A DNA stretch of 64,000 nucleotides from Bacillota bacterium (lineage in GTDB: Bacteria; Bacillota; Clostridia; Christensenellales; Aristaeellaceae), in assembly GCA_023416585.1 (NCBI GenBank), contig JAEZHM010000040.1:149256-213255 (forward strand), given 5' to 3'. Below are positions 41,322-50,300 of this stretch, one piece after another. Both the position numbers and the translations under genes were made by a program. The notes beneath the pieces were generated by a model. It saw only the letters and a list, made by a program, of their open reading frames with translations, did no database searches and was not told the origin of the DNA. How positions within the stretch are numbered: position 1 is the stretch's first letter; every line of letters begins with the position of its first letter.

Positions 41322-44300
41322 TTACATCATCTTGTGTTTGCGTAAAAGCAAGAAGGTGGACAGCATGAAGAGAATGATCAATGCCATATATAAGGCGGGT
41401 TGGGCTTGGTCCCCCGTCGCGGGCGGTTTGGGAGCCTGCGTAACCGTCAGCGTTGCCGTGTCGGAAGTGACGCTCCTTCCGTAAGCGTCGGTTACGATGA
41501 CGCGGTACTGAAAGCCACTGTTGCTTAAATTTGCCTGGGAAGTGGTATGGTCAGGATTTATAGCGCCTGAAATATCCTCCCAGGATGCACTTAAGCCGGT
41601 TCGCTTTTGCCACTGATAGGTCAGCGGCTCAGTTCCTGTTGCGGTTACCGTGAAGGTGGCCGTCTGCCCTGTCACAACGGTTACGCTTTGAGGCTTTGCT
41701 GTGATGGCAACCGGCGGATCTACCGTAAGCAGGAAGGGCGACAGCTCCTGTACGGTGATAACCGCCTCGCCATTCATTACCGTTACGGTGAATTGCTCCA
41801 CAGAACCGCCGTGCAGCTTATGCAGGATATACACGGTGCGTCCGTTATATTGCTCCCCAACCTGAAAGCTTAAGGTCAGCGGCGCTCTGAATGCGTCCGC
41901 CGGCTCGATGTGAACTTCGAAAGCCGCGGCGGTCTGTTTATTGCTTAGAAGTGATTCCAGCTCTTTCCGGTCCGCTTCGCCGTCCGCCAGGGGTATAATG
42001 ATCAGCCGCGCATCCTGTGTAAACAGGCCTTCCGCGCTGATGGTTGTATCAGATACTTCCTCCGTAAGTGTGCCCTGGGCAAAGGGTTTGGCCGTGCCTG
42101 TGACTGTGCAAAGCGCGTTTACCGTGCCGGCAAGCTTCGGGATGGTGATGGACGCAGCCGTCTCGCCGCTTGTACCGGCCCCTGACCAGAGATAGGTGTA
42201 GGTATCCGCGCCTGCGCTTGTGGCCGTGATCGTAACAGCCTTGCCTAAAAGCACCGCCGCGCCGCTTGATATGGTTGTTCCGCCAGCAGTGGCCGAAACA
42301 GTGCTGCCGGATGACATGCCCGCGTTTGCCACAGCGAAGCTTACGGTGTAGTAGTCCACCTGCACGCCGGCGGCCGTGCCGCCGATGATGATATTTTTTC
42401 CCGTATCCTCATTGTTAATGAAGATATCATAGGTTCCGTCAACGGCTTGCACGGTGTAAAGGCCTGTTGTACCGCTGCTGCCGGCTGTATACTTAGTCAC
42501 GCCGCCCTGCTTGAGCTCCACACTGCCCGGCGCTGCGGCAAAAACGCCGTCCATAGCGGTGTAGATATCCGCCGCGTAAGTCACCTGGGATGATGTGCCC
42601 GTGATTGTGCAAAGAGCGTTTACCGTGCCGGAAAGTGAGGGGATTGCGATGGCCGCCGCTGTCTCGTTGCTTGTGCCTATTCCCGACCAAAGATAGGTAT
42701 AGCTTTCCGCACCCGTGCCTTGAGCGGTGATGGTAACCGCCTTGCCGGGGAGCACTGCCGCGCCGCTTGTGATGGGTGTTCCGCCGGTGGTAGCCAATAT
42801 GGTGCTGCCGGACGCCGTGCCCGCGTTTGCCGCCGCGAAGCTGACTGTGTAATAGTATACGCTTGCGCTATTCACCGAGCTGCTGAACGCGAAATCTACA
42901 CCCGTGTCCTCGTTGTTGATATAAATGTCGTAGGTTCCGTATGCGGCAGGCATGGTGCAAACGCCGTTTATGCAGTTGTTGGCTGTGAATACCGCTGCCC
43001 CGCCCCGCCAAAGCTGCACACTGCCCGGCACTGTGGCAAGCGCTCCATCGGCGTAGGTATAAATCGAAGCCGGGTGCAGCTGTGCCATTCCTGTTACTCT
43101 GCACAATACGTTGGCTGTGCCGCTTGGATAAATGGTAATGGATTGTCCCCACTCGCCGTTTATGTCAGGCCCTGACCAGGCATAGACATATGAGTTGGCT
43201 CCGGCGCCGTGGCCGGTGAGTGTGACAGCTGTGCCCGCAAGCACCGCTGTGCCGCTAACAAGGGGCGTACCGCCGACTGTGACCGAAACGGTGCTGCCCC
43301 ACGCAGCCCCCGCGTCCTGCACCGAGAAGCTGACCGTGCAGTAATCCACATACACGTCAGCGTTCGCACCGCTGATGGCGATATCTTTCCCGGTATCTTC
43401 ATTGTTGATATAAATATCATAGGTTCCGTCTACGGCGGCAGTACTGTAACGCCCCGTTGTAACAATGCTGGCTGTATATACCATCACGCCGCCCTGTTTA
43501 AGTTCCACGACGCCCGGCGCCGGGGCAAGCACACCATCTGTGAAGGTAAAGATATCCGCCGCATGGGTCATCGGAGTGGTCGTGCCCGTGACCTTGCACG
43601 AGGCAACTGCCGCGCCGTTAAGCGCTGGAATGGTGATGGACGCCGTTGTTTGGCCGCTTGTACCTGGGCCTGACCAAAGATAGGCATACGTATCCGCCCC
43701 CGCGCCTGTGGCCGTGATCGTAACCGCCTTGCCGGCAAGCGCCGCTGTACCGCTCGTGATGGGTGCTCCGCCTGCTGTAGCCGAAATGGTACTGCCGGAT
43801 GCCGTGCCGAAATTTGAAACATCAAAGCCTACTGTGTAGTAATTGACCGTCGTGCTGCTGTTCCCATTGTTGATGGTAATACCCTTGCCCGTATCCTCAT
43901 TATTGATATTAACATCATATGTTCCGTTGACGGCGGACGCGGTATACACGCCTGTTGTGCCGCTGGAAGCGGTATACACTGTAGTTCCGCCCTGTTTAAG
44001 TTCCACGCTGCCAGGAGCAGCGGCAGGCACCCCATCCGTAATGATGCTGACCGCCGCTGTATAGGCGGCTTCCAATGTGCCGCTGTCCATTGCGAAGGTA
44101 TTGCTTGCGCTGCCGCTGTCACCGATGAATTGGTCACCATACTCTACAAAATAGCCGTTGGCATGCCACGAGTCTGATCCTGCAAAATCATACCGTATAT
44201 CGTTCCAGGTAAAGGCTGTGCCGTGCTTTCCTGTGTAATTTGAATTTTTCAGCGTTGACAGGCAGGTTTCATAAAAACTATCAAAGAATAGCGCGGTCGC

Positions 44301-45161
44301 TGTTCGATTGTTTGGTTCGCCAGCAGGGTTACGTGTCCAGTTGTAGTAAGTTGAGTTCAGGCTGTCTTTCTGATTAATGAAGGTTATATCATTTTGGTTT
44401 GGGTATACGCTGTTGACATTGTAAAAGGTTGTTCCCTTTTCCGGTCCGCATGCCCAATACCAGCCGGTGGAAACGACAGAGTTATTGTAAAAGCCATTGT
44501 AATATAGTGATCCGGCCGAGGTCCCTGTGTTCGTCAGAATCGTGCCGCCAAGCCAGCCCGTCTTGCCGGACAGAGAGTTGATAAATGTGTCCTCGCCAAG
44601 GCTTGTGACGGTCGCCAGATAGCCGGTCCTGCCCATATAGGCTTTGATTCTCGCGGCATTGTATGCCTGTATCCAAGTGCTTGCGGTGTCCGGCACGAAC
44701 TGGTAATAATGCCCCGTGACGTTATAATAGAAGGTATCCTGTTCAATATCCTCCGTGGTGATCGTAATTTGCACCGTTTGCGTCTGGCCGGCAATGGTAA
44801 ACCCAACACCGCGGATGTAATCCTGAACATCGCTGGCCGCAATTCCCGCATTGAGGTTGATGCGCTTGGTGTAATTGTTGCTGGCGGAACTGGCGGAAAC
44901 CGTAAAACCGGCAGAGGCCGGCAGCGTGATTTTGTCGCCGGTTGTCACGCTGCCGGAAAAGCTGATCAGGATCGTTCTGATACTATCACCGGTTACTGTG
45001 GCATTGTCATAATAATATATGCCTGTGGAAAGTGATGCGCTGCCCAAGGCTATGCCCGGTTCCCCCTGGATCGTAGCCACAGCATATTGCATGGGAAGCA
45101 TAGTAAGAATCATTGCCGTGGCCAGGATGTAAGACAGAACCTTTTTCGAATGTACCTTCAT
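41322..45161 (-). CDS. Cell-wall adhesin with C-type lectin-like domain
   Basis: 1279 residues from the ATG at 45161, which follows GGGAG; the open frame extends 50 codons upstream but without a site. Signal peptide 1-29. Residues about 150-345 form a C-type lectin-like domain with GWLGG, EPN (282-284) and WND (319-321), the calcium and sugar-binding triads typical of mannose/fucose/GlcNAc lectins. Four ~155-residue repeats follow (GTYDIYINNEDTGK, then VSFxVxNAG, then SYxYLWSG). Next are a segment rich in strands and an Ig-like domain. The C-terminus is PPATGD, a hydrophobic span and RKHK: a variant sorting signal for a sortase. Divergent from a LytTR/GHKL pair that may control it. Confidence 0.88.
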   Translation of the reverse strand: MKVHSKKVLSYILATAMILTMLPMQYAVATIQGEPGIALGSASLSTGIYYYDNATVTGDSIRTILISFSGSVTTGDKITLPASAGFTVSASSASNNYTKRINLNAGIAASDVQDYIRGVGFTIAGQTQTVQITITTEDIEQDTFYYNVTGHYYQFVPDTASTWIQAYNAARIKAYMGRTGYLATVTSLGEDTFINSLSGKTGWLGGTILTNTGTSAGSLYYNGFYNNSVVSTGWYWACGPEKGTTFYNVNSVYPNQNDITFINQKDSLNSTYYNWTRNPAGEPNNRTATALFFDSFYETCLSTLKNSNYTGKHGTAFTWNDIRYDFAGSDSWHANGYFVEYGDQFIGDSGSASNTFAMDSGTLEAAYTAAVSIITDGVPAAAPGSVELKQGGTTVYTASSGTTGVYTASAVNGTYDVNINNEDTGKGITINNGNSSTTVNYYTVGFDVSNFGTASGSTISATAGGAPITSGTAALAGKAVTITATGAGADTYAYLWSGPGTSGQTTASITIPALNGAAVASCKVTGTTTPMTHAADIFTFTDGVLAPAPGVVELKQGGVMVYTASIVTTGRYSTAAVDGTYDIYINNEDTGKDIAISGANADVYVDYCTVSFSVQDAGAAWGSTVSVTVGGTPLVSGTAVLAGTAVTLTGHGAGANSYVYAWSGPDINGEWGQSITIYPSGTANVLCRVTGMAQLHPASIYTYADGALATVPGSVQLWRGGAAVFTANNCINGVCTMPAAYGTYDIYINNEDTGVDFAFSSSVNSASVYYYTVSFAAANAGTASGSTILATTGGTPITSGAAVLPGKAVTITAQGTGAESYTYLWSGIGTSNETAAAIAIPSLSGTVNALCTITGTSSQVTYAADIYTAMDGVFAAAPGSVELKQGGVTKYTAGSSGTTGLYTVQAVDGTYDIFINNEDTGKNIIIGGTAAGVQVDYYTVSFAVANAGMSSGSTVSATAGGTTISSGAAVLLGKAVTITATSAGADTYTYLWSGAGTSGETAASITIPKLAGTVNALCTVTGTAKPFAQGTLTEEVSDTTISAEGLFTQDARLIIIPLADGEADRKELESLLSNKQTAAAFEVHIEPADAFRAPLTLSFQVGEQYNGRTVYILHKLHGGSVEQFTVTVMNGEAVITVQELSPFLLTVDPPVAITAKPQSVTVVTGQTATFTVTATGTEPLTYQWQKRTGLSASWEDISGAINPDHTTSQANLSNSGFQYRVIVTDAYGRSVTSDTATLTVTQAPKPPATGDQAQPALYMALIILFMLSTFLLLRKHKMM

Positions 45162-45213
45162 TCTTGCCATCTCCCGCTGTATATTGACATAATAGTCAAA
45201 ATATCGGGAGATG
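45159..45213 (-). promoter_or_regulatory. Leader hairpin hiding the adhesin ribosome binding site
   Basis: In the transcript CATCTCCCG (45213-45205) can pair with CGGGAGATG (45176-45168), which contains the GGGAG site of the adhesin. Inside it TTGAC and GTCAA with flanking ATAT add a second stem. The start codon lies 6 bases beyond. This would keep translation low until the stem is opened by temperature, protein or a coupled event. Confidence 0.6.
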
Positions 45214-45317
45214 AACTTCCTGTCTAAACACGGCTGCAAAGTATGTCGTTTTTCAGGCATAAAATGCAGAAAAATGATGCTGTTGATTAGCCCTTCGCTT
45301 TTAAAACACAAAGTTTA

Positions 45318-45326
45318 TGGTATACT
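45318..45326 (+). promoter_or_regulatory. Extended -10 promoter of the LytTR/GHKL operon
   Basis: TGG followed by TATACT (45321-45326) is an extended -10 element with no good -35, about 34 bases before the GTG start at 45360. An activator may be needed. Confidence 0.5.
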
Positions 45327-45359
45327 GGAAGCAGCCGGTTGTACGATAGAGGTGGGGCA

Positions 45360-46094
45360 GTGAGAGTCGCCATATGTGATGATGACGCTTTGGAACTTAA
45401 GAAAATCAAGGCGGCAGTGCTTGAGTATATTCAGTTAAGACTATCTGAGGCTGAAATCACCCTGAATGCCTTTTCAAGCGGGCCTGAGCTGCTGTACCAT
45501 ATAAACCATACCGCTTCATTTGATTTGATTGTATTGGATATACTCATGCCCTATATGACCGGAATCGAGGCTGCCGCGCAATTAAGGAAAATGAATGATG
45601 ACGCAAAAATCATCTTCCTGACAACATCCCCGGAGTTTGCGGTGAATTCCTATAAGGTAAGCGCCTTTTACTATTTACTCAAACCCTTTCAAAAGCTGGA
45701 GCTTTTTGCTTTGCTGGACAAGGCCCTTGTATCCTTGCAGTCAGAGCAGTCAAGCATCATTATGATCAAGGAAAAGGCTGGGATGAAAAGAATCCCGCTG
45801 CACATGATCGAATATGTGGAGAGTGTGAAGCATACTTTGAATTTCCATTTGCGCGGCGGCGAAACGGCTGCATGCTACGCCAAAATGGACGATTACAGCG
45901 AGGCTTTGCTTAACGACGCCAGGTTCATTCATTGCCACCAATCCTTTATTGTGAACATGGACAGGACCGCACAGATCACAAGCAGGTATTTTGTAATGCA
46001 GGATCAAACGCAGATCCCGATAGCAAGAACGGTTTACCCGCAGGTGAAACAAGCCTATATCCAATACTTTTTTTCTGAGGGGAAGAATGAATAA
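45360..46094 (+). CDS. LytTR-family response regulator
   Basis: 244 residues from the GTG at 45360 (GAGGTGGGG upstream). Receiver: Asp7-Asp9 (ICDDDA), phospho-acceptor Asp60 in LIVLDILMPYMTG, Thr in IIFLTTSPEF and Lys108 in YLLKPF. LytTR domain from about 135: IPLHMIEYVESVKHTLNFHL, FIHCHQSFIVNMDRTAQI and IPIARTVYPQVKQAY. Its stop overlaps the kinase start (TAATG). Such regulators often govern adhesins, bacteriocins or quorum responses; the divergent lectin-like adhesin is the nearest candidate target. Confidence 0.93.
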   Translation: MRVAICDDDALELKKIKAAVLEYIQLRLSEAEITLNAFSSGPELLYHINHTASFDLIVLDILMPYMTGIEAAAQLRKMNDDAKIIFLTTSPEFAVNSYKVSAFYYLLKPFQKLELFALLDKALVSLQSEQSSIIMIKEKAGMKRIPLHMIEYVESVKHTLNFHLRGGETAACYAKMDDYSEALLNDARFIHCHQSFIVNMDRTAQITSRYFVMQDQTQIPIARTVYPQVKQAYIQYFFSEGKNE

Positions 46095-47389
46095 TGGCAC
46101 TTTTATACCTCTTTATAAAAGTTGCGCTGCTTGCCGTGTTTATGACATGCCTTACCCCTTTAAAGGATCAAACCAAAAAGACGTACGCCATCATTGTTAT
46201 CGGAAATGTTTTTATCTGGCTTTTAAATTATTTGATATATGTCATAAAGGGACTTGTGTTTCTGGATCACGTTTTCCTTATAACGGCCAGCCTTCCGGCC
46301 TATATCTGCTTTTCCATCGTGGCCAAATACAAAGGGGCCAAGGTTCTATTTTCCCTGCTGACCGTCAGCGTTTTCGGTATGCTGAGCGCCTTCTTAAGTT
46401 TTCTGCCCACGCTTTTGATCAACAATTATCTGGTCGACGCCTTTTTCAATACCCTGTGCTATATCCTGATCATTGTTTTCATCATCAAGGTATTCCGCAA
46501 GCCTTATTTTAAGATTATGGAGGCGCTGGAAAACGGCTGGGGACCTTTTTGCTTTGTTTCTTTTCTTGTGCTGGCAATGATCTTTTTGCTGCAGTATTAC
46601 CCTGTGCCTATCGCAAGCGGGCCTAAAAACATCCCGCTGCTTTGCCTCGTCTATATTTTGATGTTCGCCTTCTACGCCATCGTCTATCTGAATTTTGAGA
46701 ATATCACGCAATATTATCAGCTCAAGCAGGATAAAAGATTGATGCTTATGCAGACCGAGATGCAAAAAAAAGAATATGCGGCGATCCTGGATAAATTGAA
46801 TGATGCACAGATCTACCGCCACGATATGAAACACCACATCCATGTATTGAATGCCATGCTGCATGAAAATAACCCTAAAGAAGCCGAGAAGTACCTGAGC
46901 AAGCTCAGCGACCGGCTGAATGATACCGTGATTGAAAAGCATTGCGAAAACTATGTCGTAAACGCCATTCTTTCCTTCTATATCAGCAAAGCAAGGGAAG
47001 AGGGCATTGAAGTGAAATGCCGGGCGGATATCCCGGCCGATCTGAACATGGAGGATATGGAGCTTGGAACGGTATTCTCAAACGCCATGGACAATGCCAT
47101 CACCGCGTGCTGCAAAATAGAAGACCGTGCTGGCCGGAAGATTTCGGTCGACTGCAGGGATCACTTCGGGCAGCTTAATATACAGATCAGCAATACATAT
47201 GCTGCCGAAGTAAGGTTTGACGGCGAATATCCCATTTCCAATGGGGAAGGCCACGGCTTTGGCACGCGCAGCATTGCCGCGATTGCGAAAAAGTATGGGG
47301 GTATTTTCTCTTTCACCGCGGAAAACGGGCTATTTGTAACAACCGTCCTGCTTGCGGAACCTGATCAAAAAGAATGCTCTTTGGTGTAG
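46094..47389 (+). CDS. GHKL-type sensor histidine kinase
   Basis: A 431-residue membrane kinase of AgrC-like layout: six or so membrane spans in residues 1-200, then a dimerisation region with His243 in IYRHDMKHHIHVLNAML, and an ATPase domain with N box VFSNAMDNAITAC and G box GEGHGFGTRSI. It should phosphorylate the LytTR regulator encoded just upstream. No small peptide gene for an autoinducer was found beside it. Its 3' end overlaps the convergent GH130 gene by 25 bases, with no terminator between them. Confidence 0.92.
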   Translation: MALLYLFIKVALLAVFMTCLTPLKDQTKKTYAIIVIGNVFIWLLNYLIYVIKGLVFLDHVFLITASLPAYICFSIVAKYKGAKVLFSLLTVSVFGMLSAFLSFLPTLLINNYLVDAFFNTLCYILIIVFIIKVFRKPYFKIMEALENGWGPFCFVSFLVLAMIFLLQYYPVPIASGPKNIPLLCLVYILMFAFYAIVYLNFENITQYYQLKQDKRLMLMQTEMQKKEYAAILDKLNDAQIYRHDMKHHIHVLNAMLHENNPKEAEKYLSKLSDRLNDTVIEKHCENYVVNAILSFYISKAREEGIEVKCRADIPADLNMEDMELGTVFSNAMDNAITACCKIEDRAGRKISVDCRDHFGQLNIQISNTYAAEVRFDGEYPISNGEGHGFGTRSIAAIAKKYGGIFSFTAENGLFVTTVLLAEPDQKECSLV

Positions 47390-48354
47390 CGCATGATTTC
47401 GTCCACCGTGGTGAACGCAAGGCCGGTCACCGTGTCGGCGCAGCCGTAATAGATGGCGATCCGCCCTGTGGCGGCGTCGCAAAGCGCGGCGCAGGGGAAT
47501 ACCACATTGGGCACGTCGCCCACACACTCGTACAATTCCATGGGCGCCAGAATGTAATCTTTGGACCGGTATTTTACGATCCATGGCTTTTGGGTATCCA
47601 GTATGGCGCTGCCCATGCGGTATACGAATCCGTTGCAGGTGGTGATCACGCCGTGATAGATGAGCAGCCATCCTTCGTCCGTTTCGATGGGCGTGGGGCC
47701 GGGGCCGATCTTGGTGGACTGCCAGGCGGATTCGTTTCCCTGAATGGTGCCCATTACAAAGCGGTGGCGGCCCCAGAATTCCATGTCCGCGCTCTGGCTT
47801 ACAAAGATATCCCCAAAGGGTGTGTGGCCGTTATCGCTGGGACGGCTGAGCATCATGTACATACCGTCTATTTTCCGGGGGAATAGAACGCCATTGCGGT
47901 TAAAGGGCAGGAATGCATTCTCCAGTTGCGTGAAGGTCTTGAAATCTCTCGAGCTTGCCACGCCGATGGTCGGGCCGTGATAGCCGTTGCACCAGGTGAT
48001 GTAATACGTATCTTCAATCTTGCAGATCCTTGCGTCATAGCGGTATTCTTTTTGGGCCACAGCTTCCTGCGCGCCCTGAAACAAGATGGGCTCATCCTCT
48101 ATCTGCCAATGCAGCCCATCCCTGCTTTTCCCCGCAAACAAATCCATGCTGATGGAGCGGCTGTCGCAGCGGAAGACACCGGCAAAGCCATCCTCAAAGG
48201 GCACCACGGCGCTGTTGAAAACGCTGTTGGAGCGCTTGTTTCCATTCCTTCCGATGATGGGGTTTCCGCTAAAGCGCCATACAGGGCCTGTTTCCCCCGA
48301 GGGCTTATCCTGCCAAGGGATGTTGGGCAGCGCCTTAACAATGAGCTTTGCCAT
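47365..48354 (-). CDS. GH130 family glycoside phosphorylase
   Basis: A 329-residue cytoplasmic enzyme of a five-bladed propeller family that splits beta-mannosides with phosphate. EYRYDARI contains the likely proton donor Asp107, and GFAGVFRCDSR, GPGPTPIETDEGWLLIYHGV (shown as GPGPTPIETDEGW and LLIYHGV) are family signatures. The length is normal. The exact linkage (mannosyl-glucose, mannosyl-GlcNAc or mannobiose) cannot be told from sequence alone. It lies downstream of the importer genes 52236-48858 on the same strand, after a hairpin, and likely degrades what they bring in. Confidence 0.9.
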   Translation of the reverse strand: MAKLIVKALPNIPWQDKPSGETGPVWRFSGNPIIGRNGNKRSNSVFNSAVVPFEDGFAGVFRCDSRSISMDLFAGKSRDGLHWQIEDEPILFQGAQEAVAQKEYRYDARICKIEDTYYITWCNGYHGPTIGVASSRDFKTFTQLENAFLPFNRNGVLFPRKIDGMYMMLSRPSDNGHTPFGDIFVSQSADMEFWGRHRFVMGTIQGNESAWQSTKIGPGPTPIETDEGWLLIYHGVITTCNGFVYRMGSAILDTQKPWIVKYRSKDYILAPMELYECVGDVPNVVFPCAALCDAATGRIAIYYGCADTVTGLAFTTVDEIMRYTKEHSF

Positions 48355-48391
48355 TTTGATTCCTCCGCTTTAAATAAGTCATTAAGATCGT

Positions 48392-48430
48392 TCGCCCGCG
48401 CGGCAGCATGACGCCGTGCCGCGCGGGCGA
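48392..48430 (-). terminator. GC-rich hairpin between importer and GH130 genes
   Basis: TCGCCCGCGCGGCA (48392-48405) and TGCCGCGCGGGCGA (48417-48430) form a perfect 14-bp stem. No U-run follows on either strand, so it probably stabilises or attenuates the transcript. Confidence 0.55.
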
Positions 48431-48504
48431 TGGGTTACTTATTGGATGACCATGAAACAAGTTTCACTCTGGGGATGAAAATGCAAGCATGGCACGCATA
48501 TTTA

Positions 48505-48812
48505 GCCTTCCCCTTGAGACCCTACGCACCGTTCGCTTCGCGCCCGGTGTTACGCATTGTCGCTCCGCTCCAATGCTCCAAGCTTCGCCCTCCGGGGGTG
48601 GCGCGCAGCGCCGAATGAGGTGTTTAGATGCGTGTATTCTTGCCCATTACCACCTCATCAGTCTCCTTCGTCGACAGCTTGCCGCTCGGCTTGCTCAATT
48701 ATCGCGCCAGTTCGCTGGCGCTTCCGGCGCTCGTTTCGCAAGCTTCCTCATCTTCGCTTCATCCGCCACAGGCGGCGCGAAGAGGAGGAACTCAAGGGGA
48801 AGCCTTTGCGTG
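48505..48812. repeat. Composite palindromic repeat, family A
   Basis: In the 503-bp gap between GH130 and binding-protein genes. Contains GATGAGGTG...CACCTCATCAGTCTCCTTCG, GCGCGCAGCGCCG and AAGGGGAAGCC blocks seen at 1382-1502, 53590-53905 and 56297-56515. It holds no gene. Confidence 0.65.
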
Positions 48813-48857
48813 CTTGCCTGACTCCTTGTTTTCACGTAAGTTATAAGAAGTATTCCC

Positions 48858-50273
48858 TTACTTCTTGGCGGCCATGAAGGCATCCACCTGAGCCTGCGCA
48901 TCTGCGACGATCTCGTCAAAGCCCGCGTCGCGCATTTCCTTCATCATCTGGGGAACGGCGACTTTAGGATCGGAAACGCCGGTCAGAACCTCGCCGCTGT
49001 AGCGCTTGTGGATCTCGGTGCAGGCGGCGATCTGATCCTGAACCTTGGCGGTGTCGAAGGTGAAGCCCAGCAGCACGGAGGGCTTGGCGGCTTCGTTCAG
49101 GGCCTTCACTTCGTCCCATTGGTTGATTTCCACGTCGTCGGTGGGGGTTACCTGGAAGAAGGTAGCCTGGGTATAGCCGGCCATGGTCCAGTCGGAGTTG
49201 TTCTTGTGCACGCGGCCCTTGTCGGTGTACTGCCAGTTTTCGCCCTCTACGCCATAATAGAAGGAGTCACGCAGCCAGGAATCGGTGTTGAGCAGTTCCA
49301 GGAAGGCCAAGGCCTTTTCGGGATGCTCGCAGTTAACTGAAATGCTGTTCAGGGAGCCGCGAACCGTTTCGTTGGAAACGATGGTGTCCTTGTACTGATA
49401 GGCGACCGCTTCCGCGCCCATGTTGGGGCCCCAGGTGGTCTTTGCCGCGCTGGGCCAGCCCTGCGCGATGGCGCAAGCACGGTATTTGGTGTTTTCGGGC
49501 AGGGTGGAAGCGTCGGAGTTGATGATGCCGGCGTTGTACCAGTCGTTAAGCGTGGTCAGGGAATCCATGATGTCCGCCTGCTCATACACGGGCACGACTT
49601 TCGCTTTTTGATCGTCATAGCGCACGCCGATGGCGGGAAGGCCGGTGTTCATCTGATCGTACTGGAACAGGATGTAGGAAGCGGTGCTGCTGGTGGAAAG
49701 CGGGAAGGAGGCTTCGCCCTTCTTTTCCTTGATGGTGGTCAGAAGAGGCGTGGCATCCTTTAAGTCGTGGACATTGGAAGCGTCCAATTGAAGTTCCTTG
49801 AGCACGTCTTCGTCCCACACAAAATACTGGCTCTGGGAGCTGTCCTTGTAGGTGGGCACGGCATATACCTTGCCGCCGATGCGGCAGGCGTCCCAATAGC
49901 TTTCGGGGATCAATTTTTGAAGTTCGGGCGCGGCGGTGGCAATAAGGTCGGTAATGTCCAGGTAAGCGCCCAGCTTCACGTCTGTGTTGTAGGTGCCCAT
50001 GTCGCCGAAGATGATGTCATAGGGCTCGTTGGTGTTGACGATCACGCCGCGGCGGTTGCCCCAGTCGCCCCAGGAAACAACCTCCATGTTGATGTTCACG
50101 CCGATCTTTTCAGCCAGGTAGGGGTTAACCTTATTAAGCCAGGCATCGTAGTTGGTGGGCATCCCGCCGCCGACCGCGACCCAGCGCAGGGTAACAATGT
50201 CCTGCGCAGACGCGAAGCTCGCAAACCCTAAGAGCATGGTCAGCGCCAGGACCAGAGACAGAACCTTCTTCAT
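48858..50273 (-). CDS. Oligosaccharide ABC transporter binding protein (LplA-like)
   Basis: A 471-residue secreted protein (signal peptide MKKVLSLVLALTMLLGFASF). It resembles the large binding proteins of LplABC/YtcQ systems: TLRWVAVGGGMPTNYDAWLN at the mature start, a hinge around YDIIFGDMGTY, GKVYAVPTYKDSSQSQYFVW, and a DUF3502-like C-terminal third. The GXVYAVP motif is typical of this family. Co-transcribed with the two permeases upstream. Substrate is probably a plant or host oligosaccharide, given the enzymes around it. AAAGGAGCG precedes the start. Confidence 0.92.
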   Translation of the reverse strand: MKKVLSLVLALTMLLGFASFASAQDIVTLRWVAVGGGMPTNYDAWLNKVNPYLAEKIGVNINMEVVSWGDWGNRRGVIVNTNEPYDIIFGDMGTYNTDVKLGAYLDITDLIATAAPELQKLIPESYWDACRIGGKVYAVPTYKDSSQSQYFVWDEDVLKELQLDASNVHDLKDATPLLTTIKEKKGEASFPLSTSSTASYILFQYDQMNTGLPAIGVRYDDQKAKVVPVYEQADIMDSLTTLNDWYNAGIINSDASTLPENTKYRACAIAQGWPSAAKTTWGPNMGAEAVAYQYKDTIVSNETVRGSLNSISVNCEHPEKALAFLELLNTDSWLRDSFYYGVEGENWQYTDKGRVHKNNSDWTMAGYTQATFFQVTPTDDVEINQWDEVKALNEAAKPSVLLGFTFDTAKVQDQIAACTEIHKRYSGEVLTGVSDPKVAVPQMMKEMRDAGFDEIVADAQAQVDAFMAAKK

Positions 50274-50300
50274 ACCGTTCGCTCCTTTGAATTATTTTCG

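Noticed and set aside
45162..45311. 50-codon N-terminal extension of the adhesin
   Set aside because: No ribosome binding site, and a proper signal peptide begins at the ATG at 45161.
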